Below are positions 1-9,954 of a stretch of 64,000 nucleotides of DNA, one piece after another. Origin of the DNA: Shewanella aestuarii (GTDB lineage Bacteria > Pseudomonadota > Gammaproteobacteria > Enterobacterales > Shewanellaceae); contig NZ_CP050313.1 of NCBI RefSeq assembly GCF_011765625.1, positions 2,724,501 through 2,788,500 of the forward strand, given 5' to 3'. Positions within the stretch are counted from its first letter, which is position 1. Every line of letters begins with the position of its first letter. A program made the position numbers and the translations under genes. The notes beneath the pieces are model-generated. The model made no database searches. It saw only the letters and a list, made by a program, of their open reading frames with translations, and was not told the DNA's origin.

Positions 1-105
1 AGCTTACGAGCGATAGTCTTCATGAAAAGGTATTTTGCGAATTTAAAAAAGAAGAAGAATGTTACTTGATCAGGGGTAAAAATACCACTTCATCCGCCAC
101 AGTTA

Positions 106-1421
106 TCAGCCTAAGTATTTACGTATTGGTAATAATAGTGAGCGGGACATCAAAATTCCCATAGAGCGTGTTTTAGGTGAAATGAACAACCCCAAATAAG
201 ACGCCATAGAATAAGAAATTAATGTCGCCCATGCCGCACCTAATGCACCAAAACTCGGGATTAGTAAAATATTAAGCACTAAATTTATCACCGCGCCACT
301 ACCATGAGTCACTAAAGAGTATTTGGGAATATCCTCGATCAACAACCATTTACTGAAGAGTGCCCTCATGAATATAAACACGCCAGCCCAAATGTGGATT
401 TGTAAAATAGCAATCACGGATAAATAATCATGACCAAACAGAAAGGGCACCAATACTGGAGCAACTAAAGTCATTAATAACGCAATAACAACAGCCCCCA
501 ACACAAATAATCACACATACGTTGTAGCATAGTGCTATATGCACCGTTTTCCTCACTGCTTTTAAGTTTAATTAACGCTGGATAAAATGAAGCAACAACT
601 ATTCCGGGTACTAAATACCAAACTTCAGACAGCCGACTTGCTAGACTATAAAAAGCCACCTGTTCTATTGAGACCATCATACCTAACATCACTTGATCAA
701 TCTTTAAATATACGACGGCTGCAATACTAGACATTATAAGCCAACCACAACGTCTTAAATAAAATCGGGCTTGGTTAGTGTTCCAAGTTAAATGGAGTAA
801 ACCACGATGATAAATTTGATAAACCAATAGCCACATAGCGGCTAATAATACCCACTCAATAATCGTCAAAACGAGCACGGTAGACAAGTTAGCCCCATTG
901 ATGACAAAAAACAGTTTCAGTAGCATAAACCCCAAACCTACAGTGGTTCGAATGATTGCGGAAACCTTTGATTGAACTTTGGCCTCAAAATAATAATCGA
1001 TAACACCTAAGGCATGAGTTATTTGAGCGGATAGAAGAGCAAAAAACAGTGGTTGTAATGAAGGAAGAATAAGCCAAAAAGATAATATGCTGAAAATTAC
1101 CGCACCGGTGAAAGCTCCACCTAGCCTCATAATAATGGCCGTCCCTATAATTTCAGCAGTATGCTCAGGGCGATTGACGAGTTCTCTACTAACAAGTGAA
1201 TTAAGGCCTAAATTGGAAAAAGGGGCCAATAAGGCTAACAAAGCAATAATGTAATGGTATTCACCTAGCTGGGTGACAGACCAATAACGAGTTAATACGA
1301 TAGCAAATAAAAAGCTACTCCCTAATAACAATCCTTTTTCAATTAACAACCAAACGACGTTCCGCACAGCCTGAGATGTTGTTATAAAGTCACTGATTTT
1401 AGAAAGTCTATTAGTTACCAT
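106..1421 (-). pseudogene. wzx: Wzx-type polysaccharide flippase, frameshifted
   Basis: This is a multi-pass membrane protein of the polysaccharide flippase (MATE/Wzx-like) family, which moves lipid-linked sugar units across the inner membrane. The N-terminal 315 codons (474-1421) hold about nine hydrophobic segments and the family's opening pattern of a hydrophobic helix followed by a Leu-Thr-Arg-Tyr turn. The C-terminal helices continue in another frame (106-504). The two frames overlap at a run of five G (495-499 on the plus strand as C). Adding one G joins them into a 438-aa protein, normal for the family. So either a 1-nt deletion inactivates it or the base was missed in sequencing. It is the last full gene of the left sugar cluster. 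No Wzy polymerase is visible. Family call is confident; the substrate is unknown. Confidence 0.8.
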
Positions 1422-1551
1422 TGAATTAACAGAGAAAATATTGAGTAGGACATTGTAACTTAAAAGATAAGTTAATAATAATGGTTATACTCACAACCTT
1501 GCAATCGTGAGGTATAGAGCTAACTTGAAACACGAAAAGTAAATGACAATT

Positions 1552-2445
1552 TCATCGCCACATTAACAAAAAAAATTTAAATAGTGATTTAGCATAAACG
1601 AAGTCTAATGTGAAAATTGAAGTCAACAGTTTAAACATAACATGAAGTTTGATCATCAACTTTGAGTTGGCGGCTTTAACTGCCTTCGGCCACTTTATTG
1701 GGTCTATGGAGCAGGATATTTCATTATACAAATCCCTTTCTTCTTCAAATCTCACCATAGATTGAGTTAATTTACTTGTCTGATTTTCAGCATGCCGCCT
1801 GTAAACGTAAAGTTTATGGCTAGTGCCAATAAGGTGGTGCCCTTCTTTTAAAATTCGCCAGTAGAGATCAAAGTCAACAACCATTTTCCATCGAGTATCA
1901 AAGAGACCTTCAGGCAGCTTACTAAATCTATAACATAGGGTTGGGCAAAAAATATGATTAGCTAATAAAAGCGATGCTAATCCGTTATCACCAAAGAGAT
2001 CTAGATGAACTTTATTGGGTCTAAATAAGGTCTTTACAAAATCCGCAACAGTTAAGCATGTTTTGCCTTGAGAATTGATCGTTTTGACATTAGAAAAAAA
2101 TGCAGCGGCATCGGGATATTGACTCGAAAGTATGTGCATTTCTTCAACGTAATTACAGGCTAAGTAATCATCATCATGAAGTAGAGTCACTAAGTCGGTA
2201 TCAACAACCTGCAAGCAATAGTTCCAATTACCTGCGATACTTCGGTCTCCCGAGTTGATAACATAATGAATATTTGGATTATTAATACTATCTATATAGC
2301 TCTTAACTTCATTACTTGGTAATTCATTGCCATCGACTAAAATCAGCTTCCAGCTATTTGAAGTTTGATTTAGCACACTCTCTATTGCGGCTTTAAGATA
2401 AATCATATTTGACTTATAAAGCGGGATGCATATTGAAATTATCAT
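1552..2445 (-). CDS. GT2 family glycosyltransferase
   Basis: This is a 297-aa cytoplasmic GT-A fold glycosyltransferase predicted to add one sugar to a lipid-linked glycan from a nucleotide-sugar donor. It opens with the typical beta strand and Pro-Leu-Tyr-Lys-Ser turn (IISICIPLYKS). It carries VLNQT and LILVDG blocks and an acidic HDDDY motif near residue 90, where the metal and donor diphosphate bind. An LYVYRRHAEN block near residue 213 fits the acceptor side of GT2 enzymes. It lies 10 bp downstream of another GT2 gene and upstream of the flippase, so the three are probably co-transcribed. The sugar and linkage cannot be read from sequence. Confidence 0.85.
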   Translation of the reverse strand: MIISICIPLYKSNMIYLKAAIESVLNQTSNSWKLILVDGNELPSNEVKSYIDSINNPNIHYVINSGDRSIAGNWNYCLQVVDTDLVTLLHDDDYLACNYVEEMHILSSQYPDAAAFFSNVKTINSQGKTCLTVADFVKTLFRPNKVHLDLFGDNGLASLLLANHIFCPTLCYRFSKLPEGLFDTRWKMVVDFDLYWRILKEGHHLIGTSHKLYVYRRHAENQTSKLTQSMVRFEEERDLYNEISCSIDPIKWPKAVKAANSKLMIKLHVMFKLLTSIFTLDFVYAKSLFKFFLLMWR

Positions 2446-2455
2446 AGACTTATAA

Positions 2456-3439
2456 TTAGTCCTTAATCCAAGGAATAATAAATAAAACTACATAGAAATA
2501 AAGTCTTTCCTCAATCGGTTTATGCCCTGCCAAGGTGGCATTAACATACTTGACTCGTTCAATAAAACTTTGTTCCTTTAAAGTACTAAACTGTGAAATT
2601 TTCTTTAGATAAAGAGTATCAATGTCGATATTAGGTTTAACTTGCGACAGTGATAATAACTGTTTTGCTTGTTCTACTGAGGCAGCTAAATGAGATGGGT
2701 ACTTTAAAAGCGCTTTAATTAATTTTCCATTGAATAAATTACGCTGTTCACTGGCAGATATTGCTCCTATCGAATTACTTTCATGTTGCCGATAGTCAAT
2801 AAGGGGGGTATCAATAAATTCAATTACCCCGTAAAACTTAGCAACCAACGCGAACCACCAATCATGTATTACCGCATCGAACGGCACTGGTGCAGCTAAC
2901 GATAACAAAGCACGATTAAATAAAAAGGTACATCCAGTAGCGACATTCTGATGTAAAAATGTTTCATGTTGATGTCTATCAGGTTCTGGAATTCCTTGAT
3001 AACGAATGAAAGAGGGAGCTATTTCTTTTAAATCTTGATCAACAACCCTCAAGTCCGAATGGATAAGCACTGGAGTTTCTTTAGATTGCTTTAACTCTAT
3101 TTCTTTTAAGCGGCTAAGACATTTTGAGAGCTTATTTACGTGCCAACGGTCATCTTGATCACTAAATGCAAAATAGTCTGCATCTGATCCTACACCTAAA
3201 TCACACAAAGCACTGAAGTTGTTCAAATGTCCTTTTTTAGTTGTTCTATTTTGTACTACGACTATACGGTCATCCGACTTATACAAATCCTGTATACGTT
3301 CAATAGAACCATCATTTGAACCATCATCTCGAATCATCAACGATATGATAACGTTTTCTTGTGATAAAATACTCTCTATCTGCTCTTCGATGAATGAGCC
3401 GCCATTATAAGAGGCAAGTAAAACCTGAACTTTTTCCAT
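2456..3439 (-). CDS. GT2 glycosyltransferase, rhamnosyltransferase-like
   Basis: This 327-aa protein is a GT2 glycosyltransferase. It begins VQVLLASYNGGSFIEEQIES, has an IRDDGSNDGS block near residue 36 and the metal-binding SDQDDRW motif near residue 93. The ASYNGG...SDQDD pattern is common in rhamnosyltransferase-like GT2 enzymes of O-antigen clusters, which would fit the rmlABCD genes elsewhere in the window. The conserved HDWW block near residue 191 fits the catalytic-base side of the fold. It starts 6 bp downstream of an unknown 127-aa gene. The rhamnose donor is inferred from family habit and context, not shown directly. Confidence 0.85.
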   Translation of the reverse strand: MEKVQVLLASYNGGSFIEEQIESILSQENVIISLMIRDDGSNDGSIERIQDLYKSDDRIVVVQNRTTKKGHLNNFSALCDLGVGSDADYFAFSDQDDRWHVNKLSKCLSRLKEIELKQSKETPVLIHSDLRVVDQDLKEIAPSFIRYQGIPEPDRHQHETFLHQNVATGCTFLFNRALLSLAAPVPFDAVIHDWWFALVAKFYGVIEFIDTPLIDYRQHESNSIGAISASEQRNLFNGKLIKALLKYPSHLAASVEQAKQLLSLSQVKPNIDIDTLYLKKISQFSTLKEQSFIERVKYVNATLAGHKPIEERLYFYVVLFIIPWIKD

Positions 3440-3445
3440 TTATAG

Positions 3446-3829
3446 TTATCTTAATTTTATTACTAATATTTTATTCTCTGGTTCAGAATAGCTTGCTTGA
3501 AGCAAGACACCATCAACGGCACATAAATTAATCGAAAATGACATGTCATCAAATATTGGTTTATTTAAAATTATATCCCAATAGACACTCCAACGTTGCT
3601 TTTCTAATTTGCTAATTTGAGCTGTGTTAATCGGGTACTCATATGATAACTGCGAGAGTTTTTCGATAACGACTTCATTAAATAATTCTTCAAACTCAGG
3701 TTCAGTTAAGCTTTGACGACGCGCAGTTATCATCAACTCAACAATAGAAGATAGTGCATCCTCAACATCGCTAATTAACATTAACGCTTTCCACTTGCTT
3801 ATCACCATTGGTTTGATAAGTTGCTTCAA
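3446..3829 (-). CDS. Unknown 127-aa protein in sugar operon
   Basis: I do not recognise this family. It is a 127-aa soluble protein with no signal peptide or membrane helix. The N-terminal half is mostly helical by composition (SDVEDALSSIVELMITARR, then an acidic EPEFEELFNE stretch). The C-terminal half is strand-like and ends in a basic tail (ILVIKLR). It sits between the DHH phosphoesterase gene (18 bp upstream) and a GT2 gene (6 bp downstream), all on the same strand, so co-transcription is likely. Tight packing supports it as a real gene. A link to sugar transfer or phosphoesterase partnering is only a context guess. Confidence 0.6.
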   Translation of the reverse strand: MKQLIKPMVISKWKALMLISDVEDALSSIVELMITARRQSLTEPEFEELFNEVVIEKLSQLSYEYPINTAQISKLEKQRWSVYWDIILNKPIFDDMSFSINLCAVDGVLLQASYSEPENKILVIKLR

Positions 3830-3847
3830 CTATAGAAATAAAATGCG

Positions 3848-4768
3848 CTAACTCACTTTTAGGCAATGCGTTAATTCCGGCTGCAGCGCCTCTTCCTCCC
3901 CAGTCTCAAATTGAGCACAAATATCACCCGCACCTTGTTTATTTAACATAGGTGCTCTTAATGACAAAGTATACGTTATTTGATCAAGATTAGTGGTTAA
4001 CACTGCATGAGCACGATTTGGAGCCTCATTCGCCAAAAGATTACCAAACACACCACTCACTCGACGCGACCAAGCACTATTTGGTAGTTCAACGACCAAA
4101 AGGCTATCTGAGATATAACTGGGTTGTATAGCTTTCGCTTTTGATATGTCTTCAGCATAAGCATTCTGTAAGTAACTAAAAGGAGATGACTTGTCTGATA
4201 TCACATCAAAAGGGGAATCATATTGCAAAAGTTGTTTATACAAATCAGCAGGATGATAATGTAAATCTTCAATGGCCGCTCCGTAACCATTATAATTAAT
4301 CAATACACCAAGCTCTTTTAACTCTGCTGCCTGCTGTGTATTCAATCCTTGTTGCTCAGCCAATTGGCTTGCCCGTGCGTTCAAATTATCGCCAAAAGCA
4401 GCCGTTATTGCCCATTCACGATATTGACCGTTCAGCATTTGGTCAATGATAAGTGCAGTACACGTATTGGGGTCTGTATCGATTAATGCAGAAAAAAATC
4501 TAGAATCTGGCAAATCACCGCTACGATGGTGATCTGCATATAAAATATCGACTCCTTCAGCGAGTAATAGATTAACTTGGTCAATGTTTTTTTCTAAGGA
4601 AATATCTAGCACATTCACTTTTTTTGCTGACTTTAGTGGTACATTTTTTACCAATGCAATATCACGTTTCACGCCAGTGATTAATGTCGTCTCAGAAGGT
4701 TTTGCTTTTCTTAATTGCAAAAGCGATAAAATGCCATCAGCATCACCATTAAACACGTCGTAAATCAT
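3848..4768 (-). CDS. DHH family phosphoesterase-like protein
   Basis: This 306-aa protein looks like a DHH-superfamily phosphoesterase, a group including RecJ, nanoRNases and pyrophosphatases. Visible motifs are FNGDADGILS near residue 7 (the metal-binding DxD) and YADHHRSG near residue 80 (the DHH signature). A C-terminal section with SRRVSGVFGNLLAN and TYTLSLRAP blocks resembles a DHHA1-type substrate domain. It follows cysC by 41 bp. The cysC product chain ends in PAPS and sulfotransfer yields PAP, which some DHH enzymes (NrnA type) degrade. A PAP phosphatase role here is therefore attractive but unproven. Confidence 0.75.
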   Translation of the reverse strand: MIYDVFNGDADGILSLLQLRKAKPSETTLITGVKRDIALVKNVPLKSAKKVNVLDISLEKNIDQVNLLLAEGVDILYADHHRSGDLPDSRFFSALIDTDPNTCTALIIDQMLNGQYREWAITAAFGDNLNARASQLAEQQGLNTQQAAELKELGVLINYNGYGAAIEDLHYHPADLYKQLLQYDSPFDVISDKSSPFSYLQNAYAEDISKAKAIQPSYISDSLLVVELPNSAWSRRVSGVFGNLLANEAPNRAHAVLTTNLDQITYTLSLRAPMLNKQGAGDICAQFETGEEEALQPELTHCLKVS

Positions 4769-4809
4769 TTAAATTCCTTTGAATATCTTTTGTATCAAAC
4801 TCATCAATA

Positions 4810-5421
4810 TTAGATATATTTATTATGCGCTAAAAATTCAACAATCTGAATTGCACAATCTTTAACGTCTTTATTTGCAGTTTCTACGTGGATATCTGCT
4901 TTTATCGGCGCTTCATAAGCAGAGTCGATGCCAGTAAAATGCTTAATTTCACCCGCTCTTGCTTTTTTATATAAGCCCTTAGGATCGCGACTTTCACACA
5001 CTTCGAGTGGAGTATCGATATACACTTCGATAAACTGCCCTTCAGACAACAATGCTTTCACCATTTCCCTATCAGCAAGGAAAGGAGAAATAAATGCAGT
5101 AGAAACAATCAAGCCAGCATCAACAAATAATTTCGCGACTTCCCCTATTCGACGAATATTCTCAATTCGGTCTATATCGCTAAAACCTAAATCATTGTTT
5201 AAACCATGCCGAACATTATCACCATCTAATACGTAGGTGTGACGACCTTGTTCAAAAAGCATTTTATCTACTGCATTTGCGACTGTAGATTTACCAGAAC
5301 CACTTAATCCGGTATACCACAACACAACCGGCTTTTGTTTTTTAAGCTTTGCTCGTTCCTCTGAAGTCACTTCAGCTTTATGCCACACAACATCTGAAGA
5401 CTTAGCTGTTGCGCTGTCCAT
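4810..5421 (-). CDS. cysC: Adenylylsulfate kinase CysC
   Basis: CysC phosphorylates adenylylsulfate (APS) to PAPS, the activated sulfate used for assimilation and by sulfotransferases. The 203-aa length is normal. The P-loop GLSGSGKST lies near residue 39, followed by the [10 protein letters not shown] block that binds APS, then [10 protein letters not shown] and the lid-region [15 protein letters not shown]. It lies 40 bp downstream of the SLC13 transporter, in a cysD-cysN-SLC13-cysC series. Identity is very sure. In this window PAPS may feed at least four sulfotransferase-like domains about 20 kb away as well as cysteine synthesis. Confidence 0.97.
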   Translation of the reverse strand: MDSATAKSSDVVWHKAEVTSEERAKLKKQKPVVLWYTGLSGSGKSTVANAVDKMLFEQGRHTYVLDGDNVRHGLNNDLGFSDIDRIENIRRIGEVAKLFVDAGLIVSTAFISPFLADREMVKALLSEGQFIEVYIDTPLEVCESRDPKGLYKKARAGEIKHFTGIDSAYEAPIKADIHVETANKDVKDCAIQIVEFLAHNKYI

Positions 5422-5461
5422 TTCTATATAGGGCTATTAGACATAACAATCCTTAATCAAA

Positions 5462-7189
5462 CTAAAAAGGGAATAAAATAGGTACACCAATGATAACGAT
5501 GAGAGCATAAACAACACTGACTGGTACACCAACTTTAAGAAAATCAATTAACCTATATTGACCCGCATTAAAAACCATCAAATTTGTTTGGTATCCATAG
5601 GGACTTACAAAACTGCCACTGGCAGCAAATGCTACGGTCATAACAAATGGCATTACATCAACACCCAAGCCTAATGCGACACTATACCCGATAGGAAACA
5701 TTAACGCTGCTGCAGCATTATTAGTGACTAACTCTGTTAAAATCCAAGTCAAAAAATAAATCAGAATTAACGCAAAATAAACATAACCTAAACTGGTAAA
5801 GCCAGACACCCATTGTGCAATCATGACATCAACCCCAGCATTCACCAATGCTTGCGACATCAAAATGGCTGAGGTAACAACCACCCAGATATCGACAGGG
5901 AAACGTCTAATAACTTCATTTGACGTTATAATAGAACTAAAAATAAGCACGCCAAATAAAGCAAGCAAACCGAGCAGCATATTCATAACACCTAGAGCGC
6001 TCAACCCTATGACGGTAACAAACCCCAATATTGATAACCAAGCTTTAGGTCCACTTATTTTAACCTCAGGTTCAACACCACTGAGAATAATAAAATTTTT
6101 AGCCAAATTTCGTCTGGTATTGAAATCATCCCCAACGGCGAGTACCAAGAAATCACCCGCTTTTATTTTTACATCACCCAATTTACCCGAAATCTGCGAA
6201 CCATCTCTGCTAATTGCAACAACGGCTGCATCAAATAAAGCTCTAAAACCTGCAGACTTCAGTGTTTTCCCAACTAAAACACTCTCATCTTTAACAACAA
6301 CCTCATTCAAATTTGTCCCTAACAGCCCGTTTTTGTCTGCAAACAACTCTAAACCCGAAAATTGACTTATCTGCATGACTTTAGTGATATCACCACTAAA
6401 GACTAAACGGTCGTCTTCTTGCAGAACTTCACTCGGACTAACAGGGGAAATAAGGTGCCCCTTCCTGACCACTTCAACCAAAAAAAGTGACTCTAGATGG
6501 CGCAGGCCATTTGATTCGACAGAGCGCCCAATCAGCTCGGAGCCCTTCTTGACTTTAGCATCAATAAAATAACCTTTGTAATCGAGCTCTTTAGTATCTA
6601 CATCAGGCAGCCATCTGGACGTAAATGCTAAAGTAAGCCCACATCCAACAACTAATGCTAAACCCAAAAGTGTAAATGAAAAGAATGCAAGGCTCTCGCC
6701 TGTCGCCTCAATGTATAAACTATTGACGATCAAATTTGTTGAGGTGCCAACCAACGTGAGTGTGCCACCTAAAATAGCAGCATATGATAAAGGTAATAAT
6801 AATTTACTAGCACTATGGTGTGGATTATTCCGAATTGGGGATATCAGTGTCGCGACCACCGCAGTGTTGTTCAGAAAAGCTGAGCAAAGGGCTGTAATGC
6901 CAAATAAACGAAACCACGTTGAAGCATACTTAGACACAATGACCTTTGCAGAAATAATTCGCAATAAACGGGTTTTTTCAAGTGCGAAAGAGCATAACAA
7001 TAATAAAATGAGGGTGACCAATCCTGGATTGACCATACTGCTTAGCAGCTGTTGCTGGCTAACTAGCCCGAATAAAGATAAAGCCAATAATGCAAGCCCG
7101 AGTACCGCGGCAGGTTTTCGCTGAAAACGTATCAGGCCAGCAATGGATAATACAAAAATGACTATCGTTAAGAATGTTTCTGATGGCAT
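5462..7189 (-). CDS. SLC13/DASS-type transporter with two TrkA-C domains
   Basis: This 575-aa inner-membrane protein is an SLC13/ArsB-superfamily permease with two cytoplasmic RCK_C (TrkA-C) domains between its membrane halves (about residues 205-290 and 295-375). Hydrophobic segments fill residues 1-195 and 380-575. The conserved GGTLTLVGTSTNLIVN block near residue 140 and SGSFVSPYGYQTN near residue 533 match the paired substrate and sodium sites of the family. Position between cysN and cysC suggests sulfate uptake for PAPS synthesis, as in other marine gammaproteobacteria with this gene order. Substrate is inferred from context. Confidence 0.9.
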   Translation of the reverse strand: MPSETFLTIVIFVLSIAGLIRFQRKPAAVLGLALLALSLFGLVSQQQLLSSMVNPGLVTLILLLLCSFALEKTRLLRIISAKVIVSKYASTWFRLFGITALCSAFLNNTAVVATLISPIRNNPHHSASKLLLPLSYAAILGGTLTLVGTSTNLIVNSLYIEATGESLAFFSFTLLGLALVVGCGLTLAFTSRWLPDVDTKELDYKGYFIDAKVKKGSELIGRSVESNGLRHLESLFLVEVVRKGHLISPVSPSEVLQEDDRLVFSGDITKVMQISQFSGLELFADKNGLLGTNLNEVVVKDESVLVGKTLKSAGFRALFDAAVVAISRDGSQISGKLGDVKIKAGDFLVLAVGDDFNTRRNLAKNFIILSGVEPEVKISGPKAWLSILGFVTVIGLSALGVMNMLLGLLALFGVLIFSSIITSNEVIRRFPVDIWVVVTSAILMSQALVNAGVDVMIAQWVSGFTSLGYVYFALILIYFLTWILTELVTNNAAAALMFPIGYSVALGLGVDVMPFVMTVAFAASGSFVSPYGYQTNLMVFNAGQYRLIDFLKVGVPVSVVYALIVIIGVPILFPF

Positions 7190-7341
7190 ATATTTCTTAT
7201 GAACCTGAAAAGGTGCAGATTCTTTATAGGTTTAGATAAAAATGAAGCCGCACATAATATATCCTAAGATTACTATAAGCGACTTCAACTTTCATAGTGC
7301 AACTCAAATTGAAAAGAAGTGAACTTTCCTTACAATAAAAA

Positions 7342-8751
7342 TTAGCCCCTTGAAATATCTTTGGCACCCCAGTGTGGGAAATGTTTACGAACTAATGCAT
7401 TCATTTCAATTTCAAACTCTGAATATTCATGAGTCTTCTTTTGAACACCATCAATAGCGCCGCGGATCATGCCTGCACCAACAGTGACATTAGTTAACCT
7501 ATCTATAATGATAAAAGCACCTGTTGCTCGATTTACATTATAGGCATCAAACTGAACAGGAGCAGTAACGGTGAAGTTACAGTTTCCCATTTCATTTAAT
7601 GCTAATTGTTGTGCAGGATGCTTATCTAAAGTATTTACATCAACTTTATAGTTAATTGCATCGACATAACCATAAACGGATTTACTACCCACTTTAATCG
7701 CATATTCACGATCCAATTGAAGTGGCTCTTCTGCCATCCAAACGACATCGGCCTCTAAATGACTTGACGATGATGGTTGATCATGCGGTCTAACGAGCAT
7801 ATCACCACGACTCACGTCTATTTCATCTGTAAGTGTTAGGGTAACAGCCATGCCTACCGAAGCTTTTTCAAGATTACCATCAAAAGTTACAATTGACTTA
7901 ATTTTACTTTCTTTACCTGAGGGTAAAGAAACGACGGTATCTCCAACACGAATTTCGCCCGAAGAAACCGTTCCGCAAAAACCACGAAAATCAAGGTTTG
8001 GACGATTGACATATTGCACCTGAAAACGGAAAGAAGCATTTGCATCTTTAGCTACAGATACAGTATTGAGAAGTTTCAATAATGTAGAACCTGGGTACCA
8101 CTTCATGTTGTCACTTTCATTGACAACATTATCTCCCTTAAGAGCTGAGATAGGTACAAAACGAACATCTTCAAAATCTAAAGCTTCAGCAAACTCTCGG
8201 TAATCTTGTTTAATTTTTTGATATACCGATTGGTCATAATCAACCGCGTCCATTTTGTTGATTGCAATAACCACATGCTTAATGCCTAATTGCGAACAAA
8301 TAAAACTATGACGACGAGTCTGTACTTGTACACCATGTCTTGCATCAATCAAAATAATGGCTAAATCAGAAGTTGAAGCACCCGTTGCCATATTACGAGT
8401 ATATTGCTCATGGCCGGGCGTATCTGCAATAATAAATTTGCGTTGCTCTGTAGCAAAGTAGCGGTAAGCGACATCGATAGTAATGCCTTGCTCACGCTCA
8501 GACTGCAAACCATCGACTAATAAGGCTAAATCGAAAGCATCATCCGTTGTATTAAAACGCTTTGAATCCTTTTCAATCGCAGCCATCTGATCTTCAAAAA
8601 TCATTTTGCTATCGTATAGTAAACGTCCAATTAACGTTGACTTACCATCATCCACGCTTCCGCATGTCAAAACGCGTAACATATCTTTGTTTTCGTGAAC
8701 TTTTAAATATGCTTCAATATCTGAAGCAATTAAATTAGCGCTCGCGCTCAT
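7342..8751 (-). CDS. cysN: Sulfate adenylyltransferase subunit 1 CysN
   Basis: CysN is the GTPase subunit of ATP sulfurylase and drives APS formation by CysD. Translation-factor G motifs are clear: GSVDDGKST (G1), DTPGHEQY (G3) and NKMD (G4), followed by beta-barrel domains 2 and 3. The open frame extends to 8772, but the ATG at 8751 (MSASANL) is preceded by AGAGGA at normal spacing, so I chose it (469 aa). CysD lies 97 bp upstream. No CysC domain is fused to the C-terminus, which agrees with the separate cysC gene. Confidence 0.96.
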   Translation of the reverse strand: MSASANLIASDIEAYLKVHENKDMLRVLTCGSVDDGKSTLIGRLLYDSKMIFEDQMAAIEKDSKRFNTTDDAFDLALLVDGLQSEREQGITIDVAYRYFATEQRKFIIADTPGHEQYTRNMATGASTSDLAIILIDARHGVQVQTRRHSFICSQLGIKHVVIAINKMDAVDYDQSVYQKIKQDYREFAEALDFEDVRFVPISALKGDNVVNESDNMKWYPGSTLLKLLNTVSVAKDANASFRFQVQYVNRPNLDFRGFCGTVSSGEIRVGDTVVSLPSGKESKIKSIVTFDGNLEKASVGMAVTLTLTDEIDVSRGDMLVRPHDQPSSSSHLEADVVWMAEEPLQLDREYAIKVGSKSVYGYVDAINYKVDVNTLDKHPAQQLALNEMGNCNFTVTAPVQFDAYNVNRATGAFIIIDRLTNVTVGAGMIRGAIDGVQKKTHEYSEFEIEMNALVRKHFPHWGAKDISRG

Positions 8752-8848
8752 GTCTGTTCCTCTATCGCTCAAGCTATTGTATAAATAACTCGTACTTTAT
8801 CTTTTAATATAGATTGACTTATGTTCGGTTAAAGAAAATACAAACGAC

Positions 8849-9754
8849 CTAGAAGTAGCCTTCTATTTTCTTTTTCTCCATCGAGCCTGCGGAGTCGTTA
8901 TCAATAACACGCCCCTGGCGTTCAGAAGTTGTACAAAGCAACATTTCTTGAATAATTTCAGGCAATGTAGTGGCTTGGGATTCAACCGCACCAGTCAATG
9001 GGTAACAGCCTAATGTTCTGAAGCGAACCATTTTATCTTCAACTACATCATTTTCATCAAGCGGCATGCGCTCATCATCAACCATTATCAATGTACCGTC
9101 ACGCTCAACTACAGGACGAGGTTTAGCAAAATAAAGCGATGGAATTTCGATGTTCTCTAAATAAATATATTGCCAAATATCAAGCTCGGTCCAGTTTGAC
9201 AACGGGAATACACGGATACTTTCACCCTTGTCAACTTTTCCGTTATAGATATTCCATAATTCTGGACGTTGATTCTTAGGATCCCAGCGGTGTTTGCTGT
9301 CACGGAAAGAGTAGACACGTTCTTTTGCACGAGATTTCTCTTCATCACGTCGCGCGCCACCAAAAGCAGCATCAAAACCATGCTTATCTAGAGCTTGCTT
9401 CAAGCCCTCCGTCTTCATGATATCAGTGTGTTTAGCACTACCATGAGTAAATGGACTAATATTCATCGCTAAACCACGAGGATTTTTATGAACAATAAGC
9501 TCGAAACCATATTTTTCAGCCATTTTATCTCGGAATGCAATCATCTCTTTAAATTTCCAAGTCGTGTCGATGTGCATTAAAGGAAATGGAATTTTACCAG
9601 GATAAAACGCTTTTCTTGCTAGGTGAAGTAACACTGATGAGTCTTTACCAACCGAATAAAGCATCACTGGATTATCAAATTCTGCGGCAACTTCTCGCAT
9701 AATCTGAATAGATTCTGCTTCTAACTGTTTCAAATGAGTAAGGTTAACTGACAT
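8849..9754 (-). CDS. cysD: Sulfate adenylyltransferase subunit 2 CysD
   Basis: CysD transfers AMP from ATP to sulfate to make APS, together with CysN. At 301 aa it is full length. It has the PP-loop motif [10 protein letters not shown] near residue 34, the [15 protein letters not shown] block and the conserved C-terminal LGCYPLTGA and RQGRVIDND segments. It is the first gene of the cysD-cysN-SLC13-cysC unit. The 200 bp upstream hold 19-bp direct repeats (9888-9925) that may be an operator. Confidence 0.97.
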   Translation of the reverse strand: MSVNLTHLKQLEAESIQIMREVAAEFDNPVMLYSVGKDSSVLLHLARKAFYPGKIPFPLMHIDTTWKFKEMIAFRDKMAEKYGFELIVHKNPRGLAMNISPFTHGSAKHTDIMKTEGLKQALDKHGFDAAFGGARRDEEKSRAKERVYSFRDSKHRWDPKNQRPELWNIYNGKVDKGESIRVFPLSNWTELDIWQYIYLENIEIPSLYFAKPRPVVERDGTLIMVDDERMPLDENDVVEDKMVRFRTLGCYPLTGAVESQATTLPEIIQEMLLCTTSERQGRVIDNDSAGSMEKKKIEGYF

Positions 9755-9887
9755 ATAGAGTTCCGTATCTAACTAGACAAAGATAAATTCTCGAGGTGCT
9801 CCCTCAAATCCGCTTCACATCATATCATCTTATGATTCATTTTAAAGTTATAATAGAAGCAAAATATATAACAAAAAGAGATATCAA

Positions 9888-9948
9888 ATCGATATTTGTA
9901 GCGAATATCGATATTTCTATCGAATATCGTTTTAACGATGTAACGAAT
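9888..9948. repeat. 19-bp tandem direct repeats upstream of cysD
   Basis: Two adjacent 19-bp units, ATCGATATTTGTAGCGAAT (9888-9906) and ATCGATATTTCTATCGAAT (9907-9925), differ at only two positions. A looser third copy follows (9926-9948), starting ATCG and ending CGAAT. Each contains short palindromic ATCGAT or CGATATCG-like pieces. They lie 134-194 bp upstream of the cysD start, in the only non-coding gap before the sulfate activation genes. Tandem spacing of 19 bp is close to two DNA turns, as in cooperative operators. The binding protein is unknown; a CysB-type regulator is one candidate. Confidence 0.5.
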
Positions 9949-9954
9949 ACAAAT

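Noticed and set aside
1..105. Start of a further gene at 23 on the minus strand (ATG, then seven codons)
   Set aside because: No ribosome site precedes it and too little sequence remains to support a gene.
5823..6365. 180-codon frame on the plus strand across the SLC13 gene
   Set aside because: It is the antisense shadow of a clearly recognised transporter.
9888..9948. Iterons of a plasmid or phage origin
   Set aside because: Only two good copies, no replication initiator gene nearby, and the surroundings are chromosomal metabolic genes.
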